A stretch of 64,000 nucleotides of DNA from Streptomyces camelliae (GTDB taxonomy: Bacteria > Actinomycetota > Actinomycetes > Streptomycetales > Streptomycetaceae), in NCBI RefSeq assembly GCF_027625935.1, contig NZ_CP115300.1, positions 5,208,001-5,272,000 of the forward strand, read 5' to 3'. Position numbers and translations under genes: made by a program. Shown here in pieces: positions 50,316 through 59,964 of the stretch (positions are counted from its first letter, which is position 1; each line of letters opens with the position of its first letter). A model generated the notes under the pieces. That model worked only from the letters and a program-made list of their open reading frames with translations. It searched no databases and was not told the origin of the DNA.

Positions 50316-51305
50316 CTAGGCGGGCGGGATGACGGCCCGGCCACCCGCCGCCTCCATCAGGACATCTCCCGCCGCCGTCCGCCCGTACAGCACCGAGCGC
50401 CCCGCCCGTCGGCGCTCCACCAGGCCTGCCTCCCGCAGCACCTTCAGATGGCGGCCCACCGAGCCCAGGCCCTGTCCCGTCAGTGCCGTCAGCTGGGTCG
50501 TGCTCAGAGGGGAGCCGAGGAGGATCAGGACCGCGGCGCGGGACGGGCCCAGCAGCGCGCCGAGGCCGGCCGGGACGACTCGGTCGCCGGGGTCGGCGAG
50601 GACGCCGGCGCACGGGTAGACCGCCGCGTAGCGGATCCCGTCCTCCCAGGCCACCCACCCCGCCCGCTGCACGGTCACCGGCACGAACAGCAGCTCGGCG
50701 CCGGAGATCTCGCGGGGCGGGTACTCGTGCAGATTGATCTGGAGGCGGTTCTCGCCGAGCCAGCGCGTCCGGCCCGGCCGCAGGGCGTCCAGGACGCTCA
50801 CCCAGCCGCCCCGGCTCACCTGCGCCGTTCGCGCGACCACGTCCGCCTCCAGCACGCGCCGACGCCGCTCCCAGTACGGCTGTACCGTCTCCTCCCACAC
50901 CCACTCCAGCAGTACGGCCGCCCGCTCGGGCAGATCGTCCCGGTCCAGCGTCGCGGGGAGCGGACCGGCGAGGGCGGTGCGCAGATGGGCGCGGGCCGCG
51001 TCGGGGGCGGTCGCGCGGACCCGGGCGACCTCGTCGGCGAACGGCTCGTCGCCGCGCGGGGTGGGCGTCAGGAAGTCGGCGATCCAGTCCCGGCCGAGCC
51101 CGGCCCGTACCAGCAGCCCGGTCACCGGGTCCGCCGCCAACAGCTCCCGGTAGCCGGGCAGATGGCGGCTCAGCCACGCCTGCTCACCGGGATGCGCCGC
51201 GTCACCGGCGTGCAGCAGCTTCAGGGACGCGAAGGTCTCGGCGAGCGGCGAGACGACGAACCGGCTGAGGGCGAGCGTGTCCGCGTTCAGCTGCCACCAA
51301 CCCAC
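50316..51305 (-). CDS. ArsR/SmtB-type regulator with DUF5937-like N-terminal domain
   Basis: 329 residues from GTG 51305 (GAGGGGG 8 nt upstream), VGWWQLNADTLALSRFVVSP. The first ~235 residues are the DUF5937-type domain found in Actinobacteria (LRTALAGPLPATLDRDDLPE, TRWLGENRLQINLHEYPPRE). The winged helix is at the C-terminus (LGSPLSTTQLTALTGQGLGS, VGRHLKVLREAGLVERRRAG). No metal-ligand set is seen. It is divergent from the MFS gene (87-bp gap) and likely represses it. The frame is open further upstream antisense to the MFS gene; that is a shadow. Confidence 0.88.
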   Translation of the reverse strand: MGWWQLNADTLALSRFVVSPLAETFASLKLLHAGDAAHPGEQAWLSRHLPGYRELLAADPVTGLLVRAGLGRDWIADFLTPTPRGDEPFADEVARVRATAPDAARAHLRTALAGPLPATLDRDDLPERAAVLLEWVWEETVQPYWERRRRVLEADVVARTAQVSRGGWVSVLDALRPGRTRWLGENRLQINLHEYPPREISGAELLFVPVTVQRAGWVAWEDGIRYAAVYPCAGVLADPGDRVVPAGLGALLGPSRAAVLILLGSPLSTTQLTALTGQGLGSVGRHLKVLREAGLVERRRAGRSVLYGRTAAGDVLMEAAGGRAVIPPA

Positions 51306-51392
51306 CCCGGGTACCCCCTCACGGCCGTACGACCTTTCGCGCCTCGGCGAAACAGTAACGGCACCGGCCCGGCCCGCCGGAGACTCCAGGCC

Positions 51393-52595
51393 ATGCCCTC
51401 CTACCGCTCGCTGTTCCGCACCCCGGAGTTCACCCCGCTCTTCCTCGCCACGGCCGCGCAGACCGCCGCGCAGACCGTCGGTGGACTGGCCCTCGGCACG
51501 CTCGTGTACCGGGCCACCGGCTCCCCGCTGCTGTCGGCGGTGAGCATGTTCGGCCCGTCCCTCGCGCAGGTGCTGGGCGCGACGGTCCTGCTCTCCGGTG
51601 CCGACCGGCTGCCGCCGCGTACGGCCCTGTCCGCGATCGCGCTGGCCTTCGCGGCCGGTACGGCGGTGCAGGCGCTGCCCGGCCTGCCGGTGGCCGCGGT
51701 CTTCGCCGTCGTCCTCGTCCTGGGCCTCGTGGCATCGCTCGGCGGCGGGGTCCGCTGGGGCCTGCTGAACGAGATCCTGACCAAGGACGGCTATCTGCCG
51801 GGGCGTTCGCTGTTCAACATGGTGAACGGGCTCATGCAGGTCGCCGGCTTCGCCACCGGCGGTGCCCTGCTCGCCGCGCTGTCCCCACGGGTCTGCCTCC
51901 TGCTGTCGGCGGCCCTGTATTTGTCGGCGGCGCTGGTACTGCGCCTGGGCCTGTCCGCCCGCCCGCCGCGCACCGCGGGCCGCCCCTCCGCGGCGGCGAC
52001 CCGCCGGATCAACGCCCTGCTGTGGTCGTCCCGTGCCCGCCGGCTGACCTATCTGGGCCTGTGGCTGCCCAACGGCCTGGTCGTCGGCTGCGAGTCGCTC
52101 TACGTGTCGTACGCCCCGCACGCGGCCGGCACCCTGTTCGCCTGCGGGGCGCTCGGCATGTTCGCGGGTGACGTGACGATCGGCCGTGTACTGCCGCCCG
52201 CGGTACGGCGCCGGCTGGCCACGCCCCTGCTGCTGTTGCTGGCGACGCCGTACCTGCTGTTCGCCGCGCACCCGCCACTGCCGTTGGCGATGGTGTGCGT
52301 GACGCTCGCGTCGGCCGGTTTCGGTGCGAGCCTGGTCCAGCAGGAGCGGCTGATGGAACTGACGCCGGACGAACTCGCCGGGCAGGCCCTGGGGTTGCAC
52401 TCGGCGGGGATGCTGACGCTGCAGGGCGTGAGCGCGACGCTGGCCGGGACGGTGGCCCAGTTCACCTCGCCCGCCGCGGGGATGACGGTGATGGCGGCGG
52501 GCTCGGTGCTGGTGACGCTGACGCTGGCTACGGCCGGTCGTCGTGCTCCTGAGCCGGGCCGGCAGCCGGAGCCGCTGAGGACGGAGGCCTGTTGA
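51393..52595 (+). CDS. MFS transporter
   Basis: 400 residues, ~10-12 membrane segments. MPSYRSLFRTPEFTPLFLAT is a typical cytoplasmic start, and the loop GADRLPPRTALSAIALAFAA lies after TM2. The second half contains FGASLVQQERLMELTPDELA, also common in exporters. Paired with the divergent ArsR-type gene, it is a probable drug exporter. Its last 68 bp overlap the 3' end of the slipin gene on the other strand. Confidence 0.85.
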   Translation: MPSYRSLFRTPEFTPLFLATAAQTAAQTVGGLALGTLVYRATGSPLLSAVSMFGPSLAQVLGATVLLSGADRLPPRTALSAIALAFAAGTAVQALPGLPVAAVFAVVLVLGLVASLGGGVRWGLLNEILTKDGYLPGRSLFNMVNGLMQVAGFATGGALLAALSPRVCLLLSAALYLSAALVLRLGLSARPPRTAGRPSAAATRRINALLWSSRARRLTYLGLWLPNGLVVGCESLYVSYAPHAAGTLFACGALGMFAGDVTIGRVLPPAVRRRLATPLLLLLATPYLLFAAHPPLPLAMVCVTLASAGFGASLVQQERLMELTPDELAGQALGLHSAGMLTLQGVSATLAGTVAQFTSPAAGMTVMAAGSVLVTLTLATAGRRAPEPGRQPEPLRTEAC

Positions 52596-53367
52596 GATCG
52601 GAGTCGATCTTCTGCACGGCCCGGTCGAAGTAGCGCAGCAGCTCGACGGGGAAGGGCATCACGAGGGTGGAGTTCTTCTCGGCGGCGACCTCGACGACGG
52701 TCTGGAGGAGCCGCAGCTGCATGGCCTCGGGCGTGTCGGCCATGATCCGCGACGCGTTGGCGAGCTGCTGCGCGGCCTGGAACTCACCGTCGGCGGTGAT
52801 GACCCGGGCCCGCCGCTCCCGCTCGGCCTCGGCCTGCCGCGACATGGACCGCTTCAGCGACTCGGGCAGCTGGACGTCCTTGATCTCGACGCGGTCGATG
52901 TGGATGCCCCACGCGGCGGCGGGGCTGTCGATCATCAGGGCGAGCCCTTCGTGCAACCGCTCCCGGTCACTCAGCAGGTCGTCCAGGTCGCTCTTGCCGA
53001 TGATGGACCGCAGGGAGGACTGGGCGACCTGCCCGACGGCGAAGACGTAGTCCTGCACCTCGATGGCGGCCCGCACCGGGTCGATCACCCGGAAGTAGAC
53101 GACCGCGTCGACCTTCACCGACACGTTGTCCCTGGTGATGCCCTCCTGCGTGGGCACGGGCATCGTCACGACCTGCACGTTCACCTTGCGCATCCGGTCG
53201 GCGAACGGGATCAGGAAGGTGATCCCGGGCTGCCGGCTCCCCGGCAGCGCCTTCCCCCACCGGAACACCACCCCGCGCTCCACCTGGTTGACGACCCGCA
53301 TCCCGCTCTTCAGCACGAGCAGCACCAGCAACCCCACGACGACGACCGCTACCACGGTGGCTCCCAC
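52528..53367 (-). CDS. Slipin-type SPFH/band-7 membrane protein
   Basis: 279 residues. An N-terminal membrane helix (MGATVVAVVVVGLLVLLVLK) is followed by the band-7 domain (RVVNQVERGVVFRWGKALPG, TFLIPFADRMRKVNVQVVTM, DNVSVKVDAVVYFRVIDPVR). The SPFH tail region ends with AEKNSTLVMPFPVELLRYF, then a disordered Pro/Ala tail. Slipins scaffold membrane microdomains and are often paired with NfeD proteases, but none is adjacent. Confidence 0.92.
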   Translation of the reverse strand: MGATVVAVVVVGLLVLLVLKSGMRVVNQVERGVVFRWGKALPGSRQPGITFLIPFADRMRKVNVQVVTMPVPTQEGITRDNVSVKVDAVVYFRVIDPVRAAIEVQDYVFAVGQVAQSSLRSIIGKSDLDDLLSDRERLHEGLALMIDSPAAAWGIHIDRVEIKDVQLPESLKRSMSRQAEAERERRARVITADGEFQAAQQLANASRIMADTPEAMQLRLLQTVVEVAAEKNSTLVMPFPVELLRYFDRAVQKIDSDLNRPPSSAAPAAGPAQEHDDRP

Positions 53368-53490
53368 GGCAGTCCCTCCCTCGCATCCGGTACGGACAAG
53401 GACACTCCCCGAGGGCCGAACGGATGCGGCTGCCGCGTCATGACTACGTCAAAATCGGGGCGGGGCCGGGGCGTTGATTCAACTGCGCCC

Positions 53491-54001
53491 CTACCGCTCC
53501 GGGTCCCAGCCCACGAGCTGGTCGAAGAGACGCCGGTCGCCGTCGAGTTTCGGCGAGTCCAGCGGAATACGGCAGTAGAGGGCGAGGACCAGCTCATGGG
53601 CCGTGCCTCGGGCGGAGGCGGCGGCCGCGTCCGGCTCCTGGTCGGCGGAGGTGGCGGAGGTGGCAGCGGGCATGGTGCCGGGTGCGGGCAGGCGGGCGGC
53701 CCGTGCGCCGTCGCCGGAGAGCCAGTTGCGCCAGGGGCGGCCCTCGGCGGTGTGGTGGTCGACGGCAGCGGGCTCGTGCAGGACGACCGTCGTGGTGCAG
53801 AAGGTGGACAGGAACTCCTCGACCCCGTCGAGTGCCACCTCGTCCGGCAGCGGCCGCGGGGCGCCCACGGCGAGCTGGGCGTCGTAGGTGTGCACCGTCA
53901 TTTCGTGGGCGATCGCCGCGCCGAAGGCGGTCGACCGCTCGTCGATCAGCCGCAGCAGATCGGGGAACTCCAGAGTCTTTTCCGCTCCGTGTGTCTGTCA
54001 C
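53491..54001 (-). pseudogene. Decayed maleylpyruvate-isomerase-like (MDMPI) gene, internal deletion and frameshift
   Basis: A C-terminal frame (53491-53901, 136 codons) reads MTVHTYDAQLAVGAPRPLPD and VEEFLSTFCTTTVVLHEPAA, which matches the C-terminal domain of the DinB-fold mycothiol-dependent isomerase family. Upstream in the same frame is AEKTLEFPDLLRLIDERSTA then FGAAIAHEM, the family's first helix joined directly to its late HExTVH region. About 90-110 codons of the catalytic middle are missing. At the N-terminus, GTG 54001 (VTDT) is out of frame with AEKTLEFPD by a shift in an ACACAC run. No in-frame start codon precedes it, so the gene is probably dead. Confidence 0.65.
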
Positions 54002-54145
54002 CGTGCTCCGCCGACCGGCACGCGGTTTTCGCAACCGCCGTAGCCGCCACACGGTCACCCGTCGACCGCGCCCGCCCGCCGCTTGCCATCCCGTGGGCCC
54101 CGGAGCACTGTGGATATTGTCCGAGGCAAGAGATCAGAGACCACC

Positions 54146-56524
54146 ATGCGCACCAGGGGCAGGCGGAACACTCGCCGCATCACCGGTGCTCGCTTCGACG
54201 CGTCCGCCGCGGTGGGCGTGCTGGACCGGGACGGCTGCATCACCCACTGGAGCAGGGGCGCGCAGGAACTGCTCGGATACGCCCCTGTCGAGATCATCGG
54301 CAGGCCGGTGGACGACCTGCTGACGGCCGAGGGAATGCTGCGGCACCGCGACGGCCTCCCGCTGCACGCGCAGGTCCACCTGTGCCCGCTGCAGGACACC
54401 GATCAGGACTGCGGCTTCCTGCTCCTGCTGACGGCCCTGCCCGAGGCCGCGACGGGCACACCCCGGGATGCCCTGCTCCAGCAGTGGATATTCGAGCAGC
54501 AGCCGCTCGCCGTCGCCATTTGCGACCTCGACGCACGTCTGCTGCGCGGAAACCAGCCGATGCTCCGGGTGGGGGGCTTTTCCGAGCAGGGGGCCCGCGG
54601 CCGGCGCCTGACCGAGATTCTCCAGGGCAACGCGATCGAGGAAGTGGAGCGGCGGGTCCTTCGCGTGGCCCGGACCGGGAAAGCGGAAGCGGCGGAGCCC
54701 ATCGTCAGGCTCCCCGGGGAAGCCAAGGCTCACGCCTGGGCCATGGACGTCTTCCCGCTCAAGGACGCGGGCGGCTCGGTGCGTGCGGTGGGCGTCGCGG
54801 CCTCCGACTTCTCCCAGCAGTACGACTCCAGGGAGCGCATCGCCCTGATCAGCGAGGCCAGGACCCGCGTGGGCACGAGCCTGGACCTCGTGGGAATCGC
54901 ACGGGAATTCGCGGAACTCGCGGTCCCTCGCTTCGCCGACTTCGTCAGTGTGGACCTTCTGGAGCCTGTCTTCCAGGGTGAGCTGCCCGCGCCCGTCCTG
55001 CCCCGGGGTGTCACCGTCCTGCGCCGGGCGGCCTACCAGTGGGCCGCCGGGCAGGCGCTCGCCGCGATGATCAGCGCTACGGACGTGCACACCCATCCGT
55101 GGTCGTCGCCGCTCGCGCGGTGTCTGGCCGAGGGCCGGGCCATTCGGCACAGCACCAAGGATCCGGAGATCATCCGCTGGCTGGCCGAGGATCCCGTTCA
55201 GGCGTCGCTCGCGGAGGCGTTCGGCCCCCACTCCCTCATCGCCGTGCCGATCCGCGCCCAGGGCGTTCCCCTCGGGGTGGCCCTGTTCGTCAGGTACGAG
55301 GCGTCGCACGAAGACGCCTTCGGCCCGGACTGTACGGCGATCAGCGAGGACCTCGTCGACCGGCTCGCGATCTGTCTGGACAACGCACGCCGGTTCACGC
55401 GGGAACGCGGCATCGCGCTCGCACTGCAGCGGGCCCTGCTGCCCCGGGGGTCGGTCGAGCACCCCGCGGTGGAGACGGCCGCCCGGTACCTGCCCGCGGG
55501 CTGCGGCGCCCAGGCGGGCGGTGACTGGTTCGACGTGGTTCCCCTGCCCGGAGCACGAGTCGGCCTGGTGGTCGGGGACGTCGTCGGCCACGGCATCAAC
55601 GCCTCTGCGACCATGGGCCGCCTGCGCACCGCCGTACGTACCCTCGCCGACATCGATCTGCCGCCCGAGGAACTCCTCACTCACCTCGACGACATCATCA
55701 GCCACACAGCGGGTGAGCAAGGTGGCGAGCCCGCCGGTGACATCCCCGGCGACATCGGTGCCACCTGTCTGTACGCCGTCTACGACCCGGTCTCCGGCAC
55801 CTGCTCCCTGGCCCGCGCCGGCCACCCCGCCCCCGTGCTGATCCACCCGGACGGCACCAGCAGCGTCATCGACCTGCCCTGTGGCCCTCCGCTGGGACTC
55901 GGCAGTCTGCCGTTCGAGTCGGCGGACGTCATCGTGCCCGAAGGGGGCCTGCTGGCCTTGTTCACCGACGGTCTCCTCACCAGCGGGGATCGCGACGTCG
56001 ACGAAGGGTTCTCCGACCTGTGCAGCGCCCTCGGCCGGCCGGCCACCACACTTGAGGCTCTGTGCGACACGGTCCTGGACACCCTGTGCCCCGAACCGCA
56101 CGCCGACGACGTCACCCTGCTCCTGGCCCGCCCCCGCGTGTTCGGGGAGGACCGCCTCGCCAGCTGGGACCTGCCCGGCAATCCCGCGGTCGTCGCCGAC
56201 GCGCGCCGGCTCGCGGCGGAGCAGATCGCCCTGTGGGGACTGGCGGAGGCCGCGTTCGTCACGCAACTGGTGGTGAGCGAGCTGGTCACCAACGCGATGC
56301 GGCATGCCGGAGGGCCGATCCGGCTGCGGCTCATCAAGGGCGAGACGCTGATCTGCGAGGTCAGCGACGGAAGCAGCGTCAGTCCTCATCTGCGCCGGGC
56401 CCGGGTGTTCGACGAGGGCGGCCGCGGCCTGTTCATGGTCGCCCAGTTCACTCAGCGCTGGGGCACCCGCTACACCCGCACCGGCAAGACCATCTGGGCC
56501 GAGCAGGTGCTGCACATGCCCTAG
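54146..56524 (+). CDS. SpoIIE-type PP2C phosphatase with PAS, GAF and HATPase domains
   Basis: 792 residues from ATG 54146. Two PAS domains (AVGVLDRDGCITHWSRGAQE; QPLAVAICDLDARLLRGNQP) are followed by a GAF domain (HSLIAVPIRAQGVPLGVALF). The phosphatase core is AQAGGDWFDVVPLPGARVGL VVGDVVGHGINASATMGRLR with the metal-binding Asp residues. The C-terminus is an RsbW-like ATPase (VSELVTNAMRHAGG, EVSDGSS, EGGRGLFMVAQFTQRWGTR). Both kinase and phosphatase are in one chain, so it could switch an anti-anti-sigma pathway in either direction. It is first of three tandem phosphatase genes, with a weak ribosome binding site. Confidence 0.9.
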   Translation: MRTRGRRNTRRITGARFDASAAVGVLDRDGCITHWSRGAQELLGYAPVEIIGRPVDDLLTAEGMLRHRDGLPLHAQVHLCPLQDTDQDCGFLLLLTALPEAATGTPRDALLQQWIFEQQPLAVAICDLDARLLRGNQPMLRVGGFSEQGARGRRLTEILQGNAIEEVERRVLRVARTGKAEAAEPIVRLPGEAKAHAWAMDVFPLKDAGGSVRAVGVAASDFSQQYDSRERIALISEARTRVGTSLDLVGIAREFAELAVPRFADFVSVDLLEPVFQGELPAPVLPRGVTVLRRAAYQWAAGQALAAMISATDVHTHPWSSPLARCLAEGRAIRHSTKDPEIIRWLAEDPVQASLAEAFGPHSLIAVPIRAQGVPLGVALFVRYEASHEDAFGPDCTAISEDLVDRLAICLDNARRFTRERGIALALQRALLPRGSVEHPAVETAARYLPAGCGAQAGGDWFDVVPLPGARVGLVVGDVVGHGINASATMGRLRTAVRTLADIDLPPEELLTHLDDIISHTAGEQGGEPAGDIPGDIGATCLYAVYDPVSGTCSLARAGHPAPVLIHPDGTSSVIDLPCGPPLGLGSLPFESADVIVPEGGLLALFTDGLLTSGDRDVDEGFSDLCSALGRPATTLEALCDTVLDTLCPEPHADDVTLLLARPRVFGEDRLASWDLPGNPAVVADARRLAAEQIALWGLAEAAFVTQLVVSELVTNAMRHAGGPIRLRLIKGETLICEVSDGSSVSPHLRRARVFDEGGRGLFMVAQFTQRWGTRYTRTGKTIWAEQVLHMP

Positions 56525-56610
56525 GCACGGCAGTCATCCCCCGACCCGTCGGCCGCCGTATCCCCTGTTCCCTGTCCATAATGGAAAAGCGGCAGCTTGG
56601 AGCACTCGTG

Positions 56611-58680
56611 ATGCCGGATCCTATGCAGGCCGGGGAGCCGATGGCCGCGGTCGGGCAGGCCGCGGCATGGTGGAATCTGCTGCCCGTCGCCTTGATCGTC
56701 TCCGACGGCACCGGACGGATCACGCAGTGGGCGAAGGCCGCCCCCGAGCTGCTCGGCTACACCGCCCGTGAGGTCATCGGCCGTCACCTCACCGACCTCG
56801 CCCTCCCCGACCATCGCCCGGAGGCCCGCGCCGTGCACGAGGCGGTCGCCTCCGGACGCAGTGTGACCGGGCACTTCCCGATGCGGCGCAAGAACGGCTC
56901 CACCATCGGGATGGAGGTGTGGGGATGCCCCGTGGCAGCACAGGGCGGCGAGGGGTGGGACGTACTGCTCCTGGCCGCCGACGCCCGTGAAGCACGTCAG
57001 TCCCGCGAAGTCGGCGGCCTGCTGGACGCGCTGTTCGCCCGCTCGCCGGTGGGGCTGGCGGTCTTCGACACCGAGCTGCGGTTCCAGCAGGTCAATCGCG
57101 CCCTGGAGGCGATGAACGGGCTGCCCGCCGCGGCGCACATAGGGCACCGGCCGTCGGAGGTGCTTCCCGGGGTCAACAGCGAGCAGATGGAAGCGGCGAT
57201 GCGACGGGTGCTGGTCACCGGTGACCCCGTGGTGAACTTCCGCCGCATCGGCCGTACGCCCTCCGACCCCGACCACGAGCGCGTGTGGTCCTGCTCCTAC
57301 TTCCGCCTGGAGGACGCGGACGGCGAACCGCTGGGGATCAACGCCTCGATCATCGATGTCACCGCCCAGGAGAAGAACGAGCGGGAGGCCGCCGCCGGCC
57401 GTCAGCGCCTGGCACTGCTCAACGAAGCCACGCTGCGGGTCGGCACCACCCTCGATGCGGCCCGGACGGGACAGGAGCTGGCCGACATCGCCGTGCCCCG
57501 CCTCGCCGACATCGTCACCGTCGACGTCCTGGCCGACCTCACCGAGGTCACCGAGCCGATGACCAGCCTGTGGGGCGGCGCCACCCTGCGCCGCATCGGC
57601 AAGGCCCCCGCCCGAGGTCATCCGGCCGCCGACATCCTCACCCCCGTCGGCCGCACCTTGCACTTCCCCGTGAACGCGCCGTACGCGCAGGCCGTCATCG
57701 ACCGCCGCCCCTTCCTGCTGCGCCGCATCGACGCCCGTGCCGTCGCCCAGGCCGCCCGCTACTCCTCGATTCCCGAACAGCTCCGGTCCATGGGCGTGAC
57801 GTCGATGATGATGGTGCCCCTCACGGCCCGCGGCCTGGTCCTCGGCGTCGCCACCTTCCTGCGGGACGGCGACCGGCCCGCCTTCGACGCCGCCGACCTC
57901 GCGCTCGTCGGCGATCTGGCCGCCCACGCCGCCGTCTGCATCGACAACGCCCGGCTGTACCACCGCGAGCACGACGTCGCGCTCACCTTGAAGCGCAGCA
58001 TGCTTCCCAGGCTCCCGAAACCCCCGGCAGGCATCGAGGTCGCCCACCGCTACCGGCCCGCCTCCGACGTCCACGAGGTCGGAGGGGACTGGTTCGACGT
58101 CGCCACCCTCGGCCCGGGCAAGGGCGCCCTGGTCATCGGCGACGTGATGGGCCACGGCATCCAGGCCGCCGCGATCATGGGGCAGATGCGCACCACCGTG
58201 CGCGCCTTCACGCACCTCGACCTGCCCCCCGATCAGCTCCTGCACCACCTCGACGACGCACTGCAGGAACTCGACAGCCCCCTCCTGGCCACCTGCCTGT
58301 ACGGGATCTGTGACTGCACGGCCGGCCGCTGCCGGCTCGGGCGCGCCGGCCACCCCCCGCCCGTCCTCGTGACACCCGACGGCACAGCCCGCCTGCTCGA
58401 CCTGCCCGCCGGTGCGCCGCTGGGCATCGGCGGTATCCCCTTCGCCACCACCGAGATCGTCCTGGATCCGGGCAGCATCATCGTCTTCTACACCGACGGC
58501 CTCATCGAAACCCGCGGGGCCGATCTGGACGAGCGACTGGACGAACTCGTCTGCCTGCTCACCGGCGCGCACAACGACCTCGACCAGTTGTGCGACACCC
58601 TCATGGACCGCTTCGCCCCCACCCCGGCCGAGGACGACATCACCATCCTTGCCGCCCGCATCACCACCCCCACGGCCTGA
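56611..58680 (+). CDS. SpoIIE-type PP2C phosphatase with PAS and GAF domains
   Basis: 689 residues from ATG 56611 (GGAG ~9 nt upstream; GTG 56608 or ATG 56581 are alternatives). PAS domains (LPVALIVSDGTGRITQWAKA and SPVGLAVFDTELRFQQVNRA), a GAF domain (LRSMGVTSMMMVPLTARGLV) and the PP2C core (EVGGDWFDVATLGPGKGALV, IGDVMGHGIQAAAIMGQM, FYTDGLIETRG, EDDITILAA) are present. There is no C-terminal ATPase, unlike the upstream paralogue. It is 86 nt downstream of that gene. The acidic metal ligands are all present, so it should be active. Confidence 0.9.
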   Translation: MPDPMQAGEPMAAVGQAAAWWNLLPVALIVSDGTGRITQWAKAAPELLGYTAREVIGRHLTDLALPDHRPEARAVHEAVASGRSVTGHFPMRRKNGSTIGMEVWGCPVAAQGGEGWDVLLLAADAREARQSREVGGLLDALFARSPVGLAVFDTELRFQQVNRALEAMNGLPAAAHIGHRPSEVLPGVNSEQMEAAMRRVLVTGDPVVNFRRIGRTPSDPDHERVWSCSYFRLEDADGEPLGINASIIDVTAQEKNEREAAAGRQRLALLNEATLRVGTTLDAARTGQELADIAVPRLADIVTVDVLADLTEVTEPMTSLWGGATLRRIGKAPARGHPAADILTPVGRTLHFPVNAPYAQAVIDRRPFLLRRIDARAVAQAARYSSIPEQLRSMGVTSMMMVPLTARGLVLGVATFLRDGDRPAFDAADLALVGDLAAHAAVCIDNARLYHREHDVALTLKRSMLPRLPKPPAGIEVAHRYRPASDVHEVGGDWFDVATLGPGKGALVIGDVMGHGIQAAAIMGQMRTTVRAFTHLDLPPDQLLHHLDDALQELDSPLLATCLYGICDCTAGRCRLGRAGHPPPVLVTPDGTARLLDLPAGAPLGIGGIPFATTEIVLDPGSIIVFYTDGLIETRGADLDERLDELVCLLTGAHNDLDQLCDTLMDRFAPTPAEDDITILAARITTPTA

Positions 58681-58741
58681 CAGCCGGCTGCTGTTCCGGT
58701 CTTCGTTCGTCAGCCGCCTCGGGCAGTGGCAATCTGGAACG

Positions 58742-59908
58742 GTGGAGGCCGGGCACGGCTTGGCTGGTGTGCGGCAGCAGTGGCAGTCGAGTCACGTGCT
58801 GCTGGTGATCCCGATCGTGCTCATCGTGGTGATCACCATGGTGGACCAATTGGTCCCGGCCGACATCCATCTCGGCCCGCTGCTGGTCATCGCCCCCGCG
58901 ATCACCGCCTCGTTCGCCGGTCCCTGGCTGACCGGGCTGATCGGGTTCCTGACCGTGGCGGCGCAGGCGTACATCGGCTGGCACTTCGGCGTGCTGTCCT
59001 CGCGCAACGTGATGGTGCAGATCCTCGCCCTGGCAGTGCTGTCAGCCATGATCGTGTTCTTCTGCGTGGTGCGGGACAGATACCGACGCCAGCTGGCCCA
59101 GGTGCGGTCGGTCGCGGAGGCCGCACAGCACGTCCTGCTGTGGCCGCTGCCGGAGCGGATCGGCGCCCTGCGGATCGCCTGCCTGTACCTGGCCGCCGAG
59201 GACGAGGCGCAGATCGGCGGTGATCTCTACGCGGCCACCCGCGTCATCGGCGGTGTGCGCATCATGATCGGCGATGTGCGGGGCAAAGGGCTGTCCGCCA
59301 TCGGCGAGGCCGCCCTCCTGCTCGGAGCCTTCCGCGAAGCCGCCCACCGGCACACCTCCCTGCCCGATCTGGCCGCTGCCCTGGAACAGAGCGTCACCCG
59401 CTACCTGGCCGACTTCGAGCCGGCCGAGGAGACCGGCGAACGTTTCGCCACCACTTTGCTGCTGGAACTCCCCGACGACGACCCCATCACCCGGATCGTC
59501 AGCTGCGGGCACCCCCCGCCCCTGGTCCTCAGCCCCAACAGCGCCCTCACCGTCCCCAGCCTGCACCCCGCGCCACCGCTGGGGGTCGGCGAGCTCGGGC
59601 CGGAGGAATACAAGATCGATGTGCTCACCTTCGAGCCCGGCGACACGCTCCTGCTCTACACCGACGGCGTCATCGAAGCCCGCGACGCCAACGGAGACTT
59701 CTACCCCTTCGAGACCCGGGCCGCCCAGTGGAGCGACGCCGGCCCGGAGTCACTGCTGCACCACATCCAGCGCGACCTGCTCGCCCACACCCGCGGACGC
59801 CTCGACGACGACGCGGCTCTCGTCGCCCTCCGCCGCGAACCCGACATCCACCGACACCGCCATCACGGGCGCGTCACCCACGCGAGCAGGTTCGGCGGAC
59901 ACGCATGA
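58742..59908 (+). CDS. Membrane-anchored SpoIIE-type PP2C phosphatase
   Basis: 388 residues if GTG 58742 is used. Three or four membrane segments (HVLLVIPIVLIVVITMVDQL; GPLLVIAPAITASFAGPWLT; LIGFLTVAAQAYIGWHFGVL; MVQILALAVLSAMIVFFCVV) replace the PAS/GAF sensor. The phosphatase core has QIGGDLYAATRVIGGVRIMI, GDVRGKGLSAIGEAALLLGA, LLYTDGVIEARDANGDFYPF and DDDAALVALRR. It is the third of the tandem set, 61 nt after the second. Start choice is uncertain. Confidence 0.88.
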   Translation: MEAGHGLAGVRQQWQSSHVLLVIPIVLIVVITMVDQLVPADIHLGPLLVIAPAITASFAGPWLTGLIGFLTVAAQAYIGWHFGVLSSRNVMVQILALAVLSAMIVFFCVVRDRYRRQLAQVRSVAEAAQHVLLWPLPERIGALRIACLYLAAEDEAQIGGDLYAATRVIGGVRIMIGDVRGKGLSAIGEAALLLGAFREAAHRHTSLPDLAAALEQSVTRYLADFEPAEETGERFATTLLLELPDDDPITRIVSCGHPPPLVLSPNSALTVPSLHPAPPLGVGELGPEEYKIDVLTFEPGDTLLLYTDGVIEARDANGDFYPFETRAAQWSDAGPESLLHHIQRDLLAHTRGRLDDDAALVALRREPDIHRHRHHGRVTHASRFGGHA

Positions 59909-59964
59909 CCCCAGCGGCTGGAGTACTTCCACAGCCCGAGCGTGCTCGCCGCCCCGCATGGGGC

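Noticed and set aside
51306-52400. Upstream extension of the ArsR-type protein
   Set aside because: It is an antisense shadow of the MFS gene, Gln/Arg/Gly-rich. GTG 51305 has a strong ribosome binding site.
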